Below are positions 33,576-64,000 of a stretch of DNA of 64,000 nucleotides, piece by piece. The notes below the pieces were generated by a model. That model was not told the origin of the DNA and ran no database searches. It saw only the letters and a program-made list of their open reading frames with translations. Every line of letters begins with the position of its first letter. Position 1 is the stretch's first letter. The DNA lies in the NCBI RefSeq assembly GCF_037975245.1, contig NC_092569.1, positions 10,760,001 through 10,824,000 of the forward strand, in the 5' to 3' direction. Origin of the DNA: Apostichopus japonicus (lineage: Eukaryota > Echinodermata > Holothuroidea > Aspidochirotida > Stichopodidae). A program made the translations under genes and the position numbers.

Positions 33576-35398
33576 GTTAAGTCTGACATAGCGGCATTAC
33601 ATAATATTATTGTTAATGTCATTTGTCTTGCTGGACTAGCGGGACATCATGAACACTTCATTTGATTAATATTCAGTTAATAATGAAGGACAGTTAACGC
33701 TGCTCGCATTTCTCGGCGGCTAAACGAGTTTTATAGATAATATTTCACGAGAGAGGGAAAGGGAAGGGGGGGGGGTTGGGTGCAGAAAGAGGGGATTTGA
33801 TAGACGAGGAAAAATCGCTTTGCCATTCAATCACGTACTGTAAATGAATGTGATCATTAATTGGATTAGCCTAGTTTTTTTTGTAAGTGTACGTACAACT
33901 ATGACTAGGGAACATAGTGTTTTAGTTCCATGGGAGTGATCATTACAAAACTGAACGTAGTAGAATATTCAGAAATATCCGGGAATTATTTTATTTTAAG
34001 CTCAGTAAAAGTTTAAAAACAAATGAAAAGAAGAAAACAAACGGACACCAGTAATACTACAATTTCGTCAAAATATACCAACCACTGGATGCGGATAGCT
34101 TCTTCAGAAATACGGAGTTAACCTTCACTATGGTTGGACAAGTTGTACCTGTTCTCAGAACGTTGCAGAGATATCTTGATCACTTTATTTTCTGTATACC
34201 TCCAGTAGCATACAAAGTTAGAGATCTTCAGTTTTGCGACTTTGTGTAGAAATTTTACTCAGCTGATGTTACTTAATTTTATTCAATCTAATTTTATTAA
34301 ATCTATATTGAGCAATCTGTTCGCACTATGTAAAGAATCTAAAGATGTAGTTACAATCTATTTGCAGTCATGGAAAATTTGGTTTTTACCAATGTTTACT
34401 TGATTTAAAAGATTTTATTACAATTTAGTACAATTTAGTAATCATGGAAGTTGGTTATTAACAATTTTTCCGATAACATATGTAAAGAATCTAAAGATGC
34501 GATTACAATATATCTGCAGTCAGTTTACTAATCAAAGTGTGTGTCAGTGTGTGAATAACATTGTAATCCCAGATTCCACTTCAACCCCCCCCCCCCCCCA
34601 CCACTACTACTAAAAACAAAGTAGAAAATCAGAAACTATCATTCCAACGCTATACTGAACCACTCACTGGGCTGTTAATTGCCTCTTCGTGAGTTTGGAG
34701 TAAGCATCACTGTGGTTGAACATGCACCCGTTGCCAGAATGTTGCAGCAACATCTTGCTAGAATGCTAGTTGCCAGAATGTTGCAGCAACATCTTGCTAG
34801 AATGCTGAATCTTCATTTATGCGACTTTGTGTCGAAATGAACTAATCACAAGCTACAAAGCTCGTAACTTTGTTAAGCAATCCCAGATTCTACTGCCCCC
34901 ACCCTTATCCACAGTATGGAGTTAAGATAAAAACCCAGGCACCCACCCTCAGAGGATCTTTGAAACCTGAGAGAAAATGAGAGCTGTTGAATTATGCTGT
35001 GATCTGGTCGATGGGAAAGTAAGGTTACATTATCAGCCTTAATTGTGGCTATCAAACTGTAACCTAGGCCACCGCTATGTGATCTTAATTTTGCGCTAAA
35101 CGTCCGTTCATCAGTGTCAAATTTGAGCTACATGTTGCATCGAATTGGTCACATATCTAAGGTACCATATTACACTGTTGTATGAATGATATATATATAT
35201 ATTTTTTTAATAATCTCCTTTTTATATCACCAAACTCGACAGAAGAAAATTCAAGAAGTCTTTTAAGGAAATAAGGTCCAGACTGATTTTCTTAACAAAT
35301 TTGAAAAGCCGCTAGAAAAGCCGCAGAACAGGATTAATATAGGTGACAATTGGTTCAAATTGCATTCTAACTAAAAGCTTCCTCCCTCTGCTGCTAAT
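33576..35398. other. Intergenic with diverged local duplications
   Basis: A block around 34090-34260 resembles 34680-34830 (CTATGGTTGGACA, GTTGCAGA, GCGACTTTGTGT). A 37 bp perfect tandem repeat occurs at about 34733-34806 (GTTGCCAGAATGTTGCAGCA unit). No coding exon is seen. Confidence 0.5.
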
Positions 35399-35908
35399 CA
35401 GTGGCGTACCCCCCCCCCCAATTTGCTTTGTGCTATAGTCTTGCCCCCCCCCCCCAATGAAATCCAGTGATGTATTTAAAATACTTCTTTTTTACATTTT
35501 TACGAGTTCTAATCACAAGTATTCATACCTCAGGGATTATGTTCATACTTCAAATAAGGTCAGAACTTGGTAATCAGACCGAGATATTACACATTTTGGG
35601 CCTTCATCATACCTACAAACGGACTGTTGATCAATATCGTCCTACAGAATAAGCGCCAATAATTTGGCCCGTTGTATAACCATTACAAACTAGCGTTAGC
35701 AACCAATGTGCATTTTCAGCGCCAAATGATGCCACTCGTGGAGAATTTTCACAGCACGTAGAGGCCTAGTGAAACTTGTTTGTGTGGAAATCTGGGCATG
35801 TAGTGAATAAGAGTAGCTAATTTATTCATTGTATCCTTTTCATGTGGCGTTGGCCCCCTTAAGAAAAATCTTGCCCCCCCTAACAATAAAATGCTGGCTA
35901 CGCCACTG
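35399..35908. mobile_element. Non-autonomous hAT element (510 bp)
   Basis: The ends are CAGTGGCGTA and TACGCCACTG, with the 8 bp duplication CTGCTAAT on both sides (35391-35398 and 35909-35916). There are internal poly-C runs and no coding capacity. Confidence 0.85.
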
Positions 35909-36039
35909 CTGCTAATTGCTGTTAAGTTTTCAATTGCTGATTTGCTTATAAAAATATTTTATAACAGAAGAGATAACAGAAATTGTTATGGCAATAACGT
36001 GCATGACCTCAGGATAACAAGCTCCGTGCTCTATCGACC

Positions 36040-36200
36040 GAGCCTATCCCCCATTCCTTAGTTCTTGAGGTCACGAGCCTACGCCCCATCCCTTAGTTCT
36101 TGAGCCAATCCCCCATCACTTAGTTCTTGAGCTCACAAGCCTATCCCCCATCCCTTAGTTCTCCAGATCACAAGCCTATCCCTTAGTTCTTGAGGTCACC
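36040..36200. repeat. Minisatellite, about 35 bp units
   Basis: There are about four or five irregular repeats containing CCCTTAGTTCTTGAGGTCAC and AAGCCTATCCCCCAT. Confidence 0.7.
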
Positions 36201-36817
36201 GCTTCCAATCGCATCTTAGTCATAATCATTTCATGGCCATATTGCCACTATTGAATATTTCCCAGTCTGCTACAACCCTTCTGATTTTTCAAACTACTTT
36301 GCTTCATGACCCCAACTTTCACTGTGATCATCTTGGCGACCCTCCAATGTTGTTGGCTGGGGAAGGTGGTCTACACTGGGATGTGGTAGCTTCCCCTCTC
36401 TGTTGAGAAAATGTTATTTGAATAAGGGTGCTAAGTTACAAAATAGTGTTTTGTTTTACAACTTTCAAAGTAATTTATACTCAAGACTTTCCACTTTTTC
36501 CCCCACAAAGTATTGACAGTTTCTGTTTTCTACCTTCTTGTTTGGCCACCCTCCAAAATATGTTGCCAACCTTAAAAAGAAGGGTCACAACCCCCAATTT
36601 GAATACCAGGAGTCCACCCTCACACTCAGAGGGTTGCTATGTTTGGAACAGAAACATTCCCTTGCAAGTCTGTTTCTTCTGACACTCATTCAAAATGCTG
36701 TCTAATGTGTTTTGTTTTGTGCTCCAGGATTTGCATGGAGAGAAGAATAAAGATACTGCAAATTCAAAAATTCCAAAATAATTCAAACATACACAAGATA
36801 CATTCTTTGAATGTCAC

Positions 36818-36823
36818 TTTATT
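36818..36823 (-). terminator. Polyadenylation signal of RPS12
   Basis: An AATAAA on the minus strand lies 74 bases after the RPS12 stop codon. Confidence 0.6.
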
Positions 36824-36896
36824 GACTCGTTATTACAGCCGATGGGCTAGTATGGTAGCCCTTAATGAACATTTACGTCAAGAACAATTCTTGTTG

Positions 36897-42509
<5,613 letters not shown>

Positions 42510-42535
42510 GGCTATTAACGGACGTCCTCGCTATT

Positions 42536-42543
42536 GAGAAAGG
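42536..42543 (-). promoter_or_regulatory. Possible 5' TOP start of RPS12 mRNA
   Basis: On the minus strand the sequence is CCTTTCTC, followed about 27 bases later by the start codon. A weak TTTATATTTT lies about 15-20 bases further upstream. The exact start site cannot be fixed from sequence. Confidence 0.35.
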
Positions 42544-42736
42544 TAGAAATGGAAAATATAAATTTCATTGCATTATGGTTATTACATTTACATTGCATAG
42601 CATGGTCAGATGTGAAAGATTTTAAACGATTTTTGGAGCGGTGACTTACATAGGTTTACACGTTAAAACGAAATTTTGAGAGAGAGAAAATGGGGGCGCA
42701 AGTCGAAAACGAAAACTGTGCTCTGTACTCGATTGT

Positions 42737-43541
42737 GTAGTCAAACAACGAGGTAAATGAATCTGGAGGATTCATGTCAATTGGGTGCGCGCGTACCATG
42801 TATGGAGGGTCATGTGATGTGTTCCAGGGTGGTACTATACTGATATTTCTCTGTAACAGTTCGAGAACAGTGTTAGTGACTTCGTGAAAGATTGGTCGGT
42901 TCGGACATGGGAACCAACGGCATAAGAAGGTACTGGTACTTAGTAGTAGTAGTAAGTTGAGTCTCGTCTATCCGACATGCTCAGTGATTAACCTCCGCCA
43001 CGTATCACGATCTTGCGCAAGGTTTATTGCTTCTTCGAAATTGTTAATATTAATTACTGGTACTTCAGGCCTACGAAATAGTGCTAATATGCTAACTTTC
43101 AACCTTATTCTCTTGAATGAAGGCAGGCTTTCTACATAATCTTATTTATTAATACAGCTCTAGGGGCAAGCTTTGTCTCATATGGCCTATCGTTATTACT
43201 ACACGCTATAAGTGAATGTAGAAATGGGAAATGTGGGGAAATGTTTAGTTCAGTGCAACCACGGAGTTCTCCATGGAACAGAGCCTAATGCTGCTCGACG
43301 GGAATATAGCTATCACGTTAGGCTACAGGCACGGTTATTGCTAGGTAACGGGTGTCGTCTGCTGCTCTAAGCACGCAAACTCATTTACGTACTAGTTGGG
43401 TGAAATCATCATGCGTAATAGGGAGAGTAGTATATTAGTACCACCCTGGAACACATCACATGACCCTCCATACATGGTACGCGCGTAAGCCCGTATTTAC
43501 TGTGTGATAGTTTCTCCAGATTCATTTACCTCGTTGTAGTC
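42737..43541. repeat. Long inverted repeat with 594 bp loop upstream of RPS12
   Basis: The arm at 42737-42840 pairs with 43435-43541. Shared blocks are ACGAGGTAAATGAATCTGGA and GCGCGTACCATGTATGGAGG, continuing through GTCATGTGATGTG to CCAGGGTGGTACTA. The middle of each arm differs. It starts about 190 bp upstream of the RPS12 transcript start. Confidence 0.75.
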
Positions 43542-45188
43542 AAAAGGTCGCGGTGGGATGGAAATGAACTGGAACCCATTGTACCTCCATGCTCCAACTA
43601 AAGCATTTCCTTCAATTTTCCTTCCGCATGAAATAGACAAATAGGAGAACAGTCACGTCTAATGAGCGGCCAGATAATACAGCGAATTATATTGCATTGT
43701 TCTCAAGTAATCGTCGAATCGATTCTTCAAGGACTCTTTCGAGAAAAAAGAAAAGGAATTAAAAGAAAGAGTGTACTGTTATGTGTGAAATCTGACCAGG
43801 GTGATCTTGCTAAATAGGTACACCATGGAGTTATAGCTCCATGGGTACACAAAGACAGCGAGTTAACTTTAAATAACACATAAACAGTAAACTTTGTTTG
43901 GTCTCTCGTATAGGTTGTTTGGTAAGCAAGTCAATCGGCGCTCTTCCCCTTATTCATTAAGATCATAACCTAAAAAAGAGAGAGAGAAATGCAATGTTAT
44001 GTAGTCATTGCTTTAACGTGACTAATGTTTATGGTACTTTACTTTATTACGAAACTCAGTAGTACTAACATTTTTTGTCATGGTCGTTAATGGCCTATAC
44101 TCAGGCATTCTCGGACGGCTGTGTTTCTTGTGACTCATATTGTACAAATTATAAACACGTTTACTTGCCCACGTATCGTGTTAATCAAACGCAGAAACTG
44201 GGTGCTGATATTCTAGAATACGTATTGAAGTTTGTGAAATATTCTGAGGGCTCATGTTAACTTCCGTAACCACATAAGGCGCAGAAAAATAGAAAACTCA
44301 ACAGATTTCCATGTGACCTCTCTTAGTAGACCAAATGCGATCCGGTCGCAAAACCTGAACGGATCCTCACAACATAACACACTCATATTACATATCAAAG
44401 CAAACACTGACATCTATGAAATCAACTTTTGATACAACTTCAACTAACAATATCTCGAAAACATTATGATAGGAATTAAATACACCTGGGTTCTTCTAAA
44501 GGAGGGGAAGGGGACAGGGGGAGGGGGACAGGGGGGAGGTTCGTAATACACCGTATGTCACTATTGCACCATGAAAATATTACCCATGGAAAAACGTTTA
44601 GTTTCATGTGTTTATGGTTGTGTTACATCTGTCATTCAGGAAACGTTTGAGGAACAAAAAAAAAAACACTTCCACTATGAAACATCCATTGGTGACGAAG
44701 AATCATCCTCTTTTGAGAATAACTTTCCTGCTAGATTTGTCCAAGTAACCGCAGCTTCATGAATGCAATGATAGTGTGGCACGCCGTTTGTATATTATAA
44801 TGTGTTTTATTGCTAAAGTGACAGGAAACGTTAAATAGCACGTGTTTACATTGTATCATGAAACATGACGTCATTGAATTAGTTAAAGTAGCATAATACC
44901 GTCAATATATATTCATTAATGGTCTTAGCATAACAATAACGTCTTTAACCGTGGGTAACCTTTGCGTGAATGCACAATTACAGTCATTACCGTTACGTAT
45001 CATTTAACATGCATCGATACACTATTTAATTTGCATATTCATATGGATTTCAGTGCTTATTTATGGGCATAATGTGTTAAACTTATCATGTAGACTGTTT
45101 GAAATATTGTATTTGATATGAAAGGATGTGTTTATTGCTTGAACACTGTATACCTTTTTGTGCTCAATGTGACAGTGTTTGCTATAGT
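43542..45188. other. Intergenic, no gene seen
   Basis: Two 61-63 codon frames (44075 and 44571) have no domain or splice context. A G-rich run is at 44501-44538. Confidence 0.4.
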
Positions 45189-45548
45189 CAGGCGCGTATC
45201 CAGGAGTGGGGGCGTTGGGGTCGCTCGCCCCCCCCCCCCGGGTAAAAAAAGAGGAGAGAAAAAAAGAGAGAAGAAAAAAGGGAAAAAAGAGGGGAAAAAG
45301 AGGAGGAGGTGAGGAAGAAAGGGAAAAGAAAAGAAGGAAGAGAGAAAAAGAGAAATTGGGGGAGTAGAAGAAAAACGCCAAGACACCGGGAAGAGAAAGA
45401 GGAACAGTGACATAATTACAGCGCTGATCCCTATTATATACACAGGGTAGCCAGTGACGGATCGAGGATTTTGGAAGGGGCCTGCGCCTCCCCTACCCCT
45501 TACACCGACAACTCCATTTTTGACGTTTCCATTTTCCCTCTCTCGCTA

Positions 45549-45550
<2 letters not shown>

Positions 45551-45639
<89 letters not shown>
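45551..45639. repeat. (AT)n microsatellite
   Basis: This is a near-perfect TA repeat of about 89 bases. Confidence 0.95.
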
Positions 45640-45640
<1 letters not shown>

Positions 45641-45645
45641 TATTT

Positions 45646-46056
45646 ATGGTCTATCATAACGCGTGTGTGTATGGACGCCTTAAACAATTGTACAATTGTG
45701 CTATGAAACCAACTGTGGCTGGTCTCGAAGTCGACCGAGTCGTCCGGGAACATGACGCATTTCGGTATAGACCAGGATCTATAGCCTATGCGAACTGCAC
45801 TAGACATATGTCCTTCAATGCAACACTGCGATCCACAGATAAAATGTTATATTCTCCGACGACCTGGATGATAATTGTTACCCCAAACCTAGTACCGCAA
45901 CCCGGTACAAAGAATCTAATGATACATTCCGCATGCGATTGGAGAATTGAGCACATCTCCTGTGAATATCATGTAGTGGATCCAACGACTTGTAACGACT
46001 TGCCTGAAAAATATAAACAAACTTGTTGGCGCGCTCCGCGCGCGTTCAACATGTGA
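45646..46056 (+). CDS. Orphan cysteine-containing open frame
   Basis: An uninterrupted 136-codon frame starts just after the microsatellite and ends at TGA. It contains seven or eight cysteines, N-x-T/S-type sites (ANCTRHMSFNATL) and ends in a CNDLPEKYKQTCW block. The start codon is uncertain because it lies at the repeat edge. No family is recognised. It could be an isolated exon, a degraded element ORF or chance; its base composition is less AT-rich than the surroundings. Confidence 0.3.
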   Translation: MVYHNACVYGRLKQLYNCAMKPTVAGLEVDRVVREHDAFRYRPGSIAYANCTRHMSFNATLRSTDKMLYSPTTWMIIVTPNLVPQPGTKNLMIHSACDWRIEHISCEYHVVDPTTCNDLPEKYKQTCWRAPRAFNM

Positions 46057-47034
46057 ATGTACATATCATAATAGGCATGCATCGGTTACTACATCGCATG
46101 CCAAATTACATACAATCATTTGCCGTGTTACTACCGAAAGGGCGAATTAGTCGGGCAAGTTTAGAACTTTATTTTAATTACCAGGGAGATTTTTTTTAAA
46201 CTATTGATTTCCTATAGCTACATCATTGCACTTTATTTTTATCAGTAGGTGTCCGAAGAATTCTCAGCATATTGCCCGAATTTTCACAAACATATTTGGT
46301 TGGGGGACTGCAACCCCCCCCCCCCCCCCCCCTCCGCATCCTAAGCCTATGTGTGTAGTGTTCGGTTTCGGAAATACCTGGTATTTTTTCATTTCCTTCA
46401 ACGAAGTTTTATAGTATCCGTTAGGAGAGGTTTTAATATTTGTACACCAATAAATTATAACTGTGTCTGAATTTTCGAAAATTCCCTGACCAACATTCTT
46501 CATCATACTTCCCTCTACTCGTGCAATTTTGACCGGTCTGTTAGGGGTTGAAGGAGGTTTTTCTATATTGGTTGTCCATATGGGATGAAATTTTGTGCAA
46601 CATTATGGGTATGTTTTGAAGTGAATTTATTCACGAGAAATATTTTCAAAATTCCGAACAAATAATGGGATTAAAACCTTGAAAAGTGGGGCTGACGGGT
46701 ATTGTGGGCCGCGACGTAGAATCACCTACGAAAGCAATGATCCACAGGAGATCCGATGAGGTCGAACATGATGTGTGACTGGTGAAAATCTTCAAAATGG
46801 CGATGGATGAAAAAAAATATTGGGAAATACTTGGTTCTCAGGCAAAAGTGTACATCTGGCTGGTCATTTTCAAGCCCGAGAAGTGCCATTTCCGGTGATC
46901 AAGGGGGGGGGGGGGGTTCAAAACCAGAAATTTGCTTGTACGCTGCGCGCCAACCGATTGTGGCGCTCCGCTTAGATATAATTCGCGCCCCCGGATTAGA
47001 AAATTCTGGATACGCGCCTGGTATTACCTTAAAC

Positions 47035-47429
47035 CAGGGTTGTCCAACCTAGGCCCGCGGGCCACAGTCCGGCCCGCCGCAGGGTTGCGTCCGGCCCGCC
47101 AAAGATGCTCTACGGTGAGAAATTTTAGTGAGCAGATTTATTGATAACAATTTGAAGCTATATAATCAATCATTCGAACCTTCTGGGTCCAAAAAACTGC
47201 ATACAGGTCAGTTTGCGTGACACTCTCAGCGGAGGGGGGGGGGCGGCTGGACTTTATTCATCTGTTTTATCAGGAAGGGAAATAAATCAGTGCGCTCCGC
47301 GCGCAGTGCTCACATTTTGTTGCCCTGGGCTTCGGGCAAAAAAATCGAAAAATCGAGCGTAGGGTTCATGCGGCCCCCTCCTTCATCATAATCATTCCAT
47401 GTGGCCCTCCTCAAGGTTGGACAACCCTG
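47035..47429. mobile_element. Non-autonomous hAT element (395 bp)
   Basis: The terminal inverted repeats CAGGGTTGTCCAACCT/AGGTTGGACAACCCTG are perfect over 16 bases. The 8 bp duplication CCTTAAAC flanks both sides. Internal GGCCCGC-rich ends resemble the 'CAGGGxTGTCCAA' class of hAT MITEs found in many animals. Confidence 0.88.
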
Positions 47430-49900
47430 CCTTAAACACACAAAATCGGTAAAACCAATCTCTTGATTCTTCAATCACTCGTAAAACTGCAGTTCGTCTA
47501 ATAGTTAGCTCTTACACATCATTCAGTGGTTTCATTCATTCGTAATTACGCGAAATGAGTTGCCGATTAAATTTATGAAGTAAGTACACAATTATTAGTC
47601 AACAAAACTTGATCTGATAACAATAGGAAACATGTACAGGAAGATATATAAGCTGGTCATTAACTGAATGCTAATGAAATTATTTTATGGTCCAAATATA
47701 TCCGTTAACAAAAAACTTCGCACTGTTTTTTTCACAGGCTATACTGTGAAATCACGTCATAGCGCAGACGTCCTGGCTGTTGTACCGTAAAAATTACAAC
47801 ATTTCTTTTTAACAGTGTTTTTCAATTTTCAATTTCAATTTCAAATGTATTTCTCATATGTTTGTACAAGCTAAATACAATATAACATTACAATATAAGG
47901 TTACCATATAAAGGACACTAGACAAACAGAAAGGGATGTTATCTCAGCTATTGATCAAGTGTAACTAAAGAGATAATAATAACAATGGTGAACTAGGAAA
48001 TTATTTAATAATGACCGTTTGACGGTTTTTATGCGAGTTTAGTTTCTTAAACAGCAGCAGCCTTTAGCACTGGATTCACCAGCCGGCGGGGTTATATTTA
48101 TTATTAAGAATTCTGAGCTTGTTTCGCGACTCCTTTTTTAGCTCAAGATAGTCGGAAAAGAAACCGAAAGCATATACATGCCGAAATATGGATGTCACTT
48201 GTATCTTTTAGTTGGCCTACACATTTCTTTTAGCTCATGAAATGTTGGGATAGTATTAGCTTCAGTCACATAGCTCGTGTTTGACGGAGAGGTTTCTGGC
48301 AAGCAACAGATGTTTATTCGTTTAAAAAAAAATCCCCGAGGAGGAAATCGGAATATAATCAAAGTTAGTCAAGCCGAGATTAACGAAGATTACGGGAAAG
48401 ACAAGTGAACAAGGAACTTTCATTTGCATATAACTTAGGCAGAGTGCGGACGTTTGCAGTACTGCAGTTATGGGCAAATGACTAATATCCTATTACAACA
48501 TATATTACGACTCATTGTAATAAGAAGCGCGTTGAGAAGTGTATAAACATCGGTAAGGAAAAAATAATCATAGATAGCAGTTTTGGCCCAGTTATTCGTC
48601 TTCTTTTCCTGAATAAGAGTGTTCTATACTTTGTTAAGCTCCTTTTACTACTATGCTTGTTGTATCTAACTTAATCCAATTAAACGATACGTGTAGATTG
48701 TGCATTGTTGTGGGGAAAAAATAATGAAATGTGAAAAGATGGCATACAATTTATAATATAGTTTATGTTTATGGACTGGATACTGGTAAAAGTCTACACT
48801 TCCATCACATTCTCATGCTTTGGGAGGACGCGTGCTTATGAATGTATTGACATAGTGCGCATCTCCTATAACAAGTTTTCAAAAATTCTGATCGCTTGAT
48901 TCGAAGAAGTACAGCCTCCCTTTAAAGATTGCTACTTCTCGGCGCAAATTTTAACAACGCGTTCCAGAGTCGACGAGAACCTAATATCCGACAATGTGCA
49001 GCAGAAACTATTGAAACTCATTTTCGAAATTTTGAATCATGCCTTTTTAAATTGAGGAGTATGCTATATACTGTCAACATTTACTGGTGTATGGATATGC
49101 CAAAGTGGCCACAAAGTTTTTCAAAAACCATGAAAATAACATGTTAGGAAATGATTGGAAACAGTATTTGCATGGTGTTCAACATTTTGTGACAACACTT
49201 TATGTTTACAAGTTTCTATGGTGACGTTAACTGACTAAGACTATGTCTTCATTTGCGTCAATTGATGTTCTTCCTTCTATAATACAAAGTATGTTCATAA
49301 TACAAGTATATATAATAATAACAATATATATTAATAACATATATCATAACCTATATAATAATATATATCATAATATTGCAAGTTGGTGGGGGAAAGGGGA
49401 AGGAGGGTGAAATGGTTCAGTCGGGGCATTTTTTATATTCTGCCGGGAAGAATAGAACTATATTACGGATGTACCTTCCCCACTCCACCCCCCCCCCCCC
49501 CCTCGCCCTCAGGCTTTTCAACTGCACACATAGTATCATTAGCAAGACCTTTGCGTTTAGGGTCACTACTATAAACCAAACTTATAATGTAAACACGCCT
49601 CAGAATGCATCAAGCCATGAACAACCGAAAAGTTATTCCTAATAATGCATCCTTTATACGTAAATGTATAGCGATTTCAGTAGTGTGCACAGAATCCAGT
49701 CTTTCTTAGTTTTCCAAGTCAACCTTTATATAGATCCATTGCATGCGACACATTTGGAAGTTAGATTACATTGAAGAGCATGCGATCAACACTAAACGAT
49801 AACCGTGAGCGGGAACGATTTAATATGAACGATTGACGTGAACCAAATCCATTCTTAGGTGTACCAGAAGGTTAAACCTGCAATAAATAGGTGACGCCAC
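47430..49900. other. Intergenic, no gene seen
   Basis: AT-rich sequence with a TCAATTTC repeat at about 47820-47845, ATAT-rich repeats at 49296-49380 and a C-run at about 49490. A TATA-like TGTATAAACC at 49911-49920 marks a possible promoter for gene E. Confidence 0.4.
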
Positions 49901-49924
49901 CTCCGGTTTCGGTGTATAAACCAG

Positions 49925-62240
<12,316 letters not shown>

Positions 62241-64000
62241 GCATTTGGGAACGACATTTTCATAGTAACAGAAACTTGCAATTAAACGCATCTACAGTAC
62301 TTGTCTTCGAAGTACTTTCCTGCTGTGATATAGAGTGATTGGAACAACAATTGTGTGGATATGTTTGTGTGTATGAGTTGTATCCTAAATTAAGGATTAG
62401 GCGTGTATTATTACCCGTCATTTGATGGTCGTTTACATATCTTCACTCCACAACATATTGCTGGATGTACAATTTATGCAACGTTTTTATAACATCACTT
62501 CTGTATCCACTATATTTGTCGAAGGAAGCTTCTTCATTTCCAGTAGGAGTATTTCTACATTATCTGTTCTTCGTCCAAAAGGCTGTCAAAATGGTCAAAA
62601 TTACTGTGAACAAAAAAGAAGCATCGCTCTACAGTAGTTATATTCCTGTAATCTTATGTAGACAATCGCAACAAAAATCGTCAATATATTTATAATAAGC
62701 GAGCGATGTGGTATATGAACTCATACCAAGGAACTGAAACATATGGCGTACTGAAACGAATCTAATGTGGCATATACCAATTGACCTACAAGGTCAATTG
62801 GTATATATAAGGTGGTACTAGCTTGTACGAGCTGTGATAGGCACAGATCCTTCAAAAGAGTGATAAGTTTTGTCGTAAAGTGTACACCAAATGGGGGATG
62901 GGGGGGGGGGGGGAACAGGGGGCTAAGACATGCAAAACCGAGGCAGTTTATTACGCTGTACGTTTGGACGAGGGACTTGTTTAATATTAGCTAACATACA
63001 CCATTTAACACTAAATCGTCAGAGTAACGTAGTCTCTAATACCAGTGTAACAATACGCAATATTGGGAAACTCCTATACCCTCACTGATAGCGAATACGT
63101 TGAATTCCATGAAAAAAAAATCGAAATGATGATATTGTTTTATCAACGAGAACCATTTCTTTCTGTGAATTTGTACACAAGACCTGAAATAATCTTAAAT
63201 TGCCTCGATTCCCATTTTTATTCGTACCATGTAATTTAAATGAGTACACTTCGACATAAGCATAAATGAGAACACATCCAGTCAAATTCAAGCACTTAAA
63301 AGTTCACACGCAATCTACTTACGTTGTATACTATATCGAACTTTCATGCACAAATTGCCAGTTCAAAATAACGTACTGATTCCATGTTTTTGAAATTATC
63401 GGAAACTGCCGAAGATTCATGTGAACAGCCGAATCTGTTTGAAAACGACGATGGGGGAAATAAATAGTTCACAAAGAATGAACCAAGAATGTGTCCTTGC
63501 TGTCACCATTTGGCAAACGAATGGTTCTTTCTGTGAGCGGAACGGTAGGGTGGTAAGGTGAGAAAGCAGCGACGGTAATGGACATTATCCAACACTTATT
63601 ATTTTTGTACTTATTATCACTTGTTTTTTTATTTCTTCAATCGGGTGTTCCGCTTTAATAAAACAAAATACATGGTTATTATTTATTGTAATTTACATGT
63701 TTTAAATTGATCAATGACAAACTAATATGAAATATTGGTTGCGTGTTTCTGACCCTTTCCTTCGTTGGTGTATTAAATATTAATTTTAGAAAATAAGAAA
63801 CTCATGAGGTCACTTGACGAGTTTAGTGTGTAAGTCAAATGGAGTAATTAAGTGTGGTGCGCACCCGATTCACACAGAGCTTAGAGTAACTACTATAAAT
63901 CTTAATGTTTTGTACCAAAGTATAAAATGGATCGTGCTATAATTCAGTAGCATGTGCTATTAGGATTACTGTAAGAACTGAGGATATGTGTAACCCCAAC
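62241..64000. other. Gene E 3' UTR and downstream sequence
   Basis: Apart from the palindrome at 62772 and a poly-G run at 62899-62914, no feature is seen. Polyadenylation signals near 63460 and 63656 would give a 3' UTR of 1.2-1.4 kb. Confidence 0.4.
62772..62806. other. Perfect 15 bp stem palindrome
   Basis: ATATACCAATTGACC, a 5-base spacer and GGTCAATTGGTATAT lie about 530 bases after the gene E stop, probably in its 3' UTR. It would form a stable RNA hairpin. Confidence 0.6.

Larger units (their letters stand above)
45189..47020. mobile_element. Possible composite hAT region with 15 bp inverted ends
   Basis: The sequence CAGGCGCGTATCCAG at 45189 has a perfect inverted match ending at 47020. 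The flanking 8-mers (GCTATAGT and GTATTACC) do not agree, so the two ends may belong to different insertions. Inside are another hAT-like end (CAGTGACGGATC at 45454), an (AT)n array, an orphan frame at 45646-46056, poly-C and poly-G runs and, near 46935-46975, the GCGCTCCGC hairpin module seen in the other hAT copies. Confidence 0.4.

Overview
This is a eukaryotic, AT-rich, intron-rich window with low gene density. It has canonical GT-AG introns, (AT)n microsatellites, poly-G/C runs, hAT-type DNA transposons, a Penelope-like retroelement and animal-type membrane receptors. The best guess is a marine deuterostome, probably an echinoderm such as a sea cucumber; that assignment is an inference from gene style and repeat content, not from a marker sequence.

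Layout. (1) 302-3099, plus strand: the last three exons of a single-pass membrane protein, here gene A (Thr-rich stalk, transmembrane exon with a cysteine cluster, 264-residue tail). (2) 4.6-28.2 kb: a segmental tandem duplication. Copy 1 is about 4572-16600 and copy 2 about 17281-28210. Each copy holds one three-exon gene for a predicted eight-pass membrane protein with a TspO/tryptophan-rich-sensory-like signature. (3) 31366-33575: a third, diverged paralogue with the same exon phases and the same 309-residue length. (4) 36818-42545, minus strand: the complete ribosomal protein S12 gene in five coding exons. (5) 50-62.2 kb, plus strand: gene E, a type I receptor-like protein (MAM-like ectodomain, Ser/Thr stalk, transmembrane exon, 612-residue tail rich in YxxV/I/L motifs with one basic NLS-like patch). 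Its start is not resolved.

Mobile elements explain most of the rest. The duplicated copies act as natural empty-site controls. Copy 1 carries a nested hAT composite (8451-10183) and a Penelope-like element (10799-13463). Copy 2 carries a different hAT (26183-26542) and a solo-LTR-like element (26786-27871). In all four cases the other copy has an uninterrupted site, so these insertions are younger than the duplication. Further hAT copies lie at 35399-35908, 47035-47429 and 51093-52136. A short SINE-like repeat whose head matches the 5' end of U2 snRNA occurs three times, once upstream of each TspO-like paralogue.

The most interesting points are the triplicated TspO-like cluster, the U2-headed repeat, the matching architecture and intron phases of the two flanking receptor genes A and E, the three-level nested hAT composite and the hairpin module its members share, and several 70-140 bp foldback repeats.
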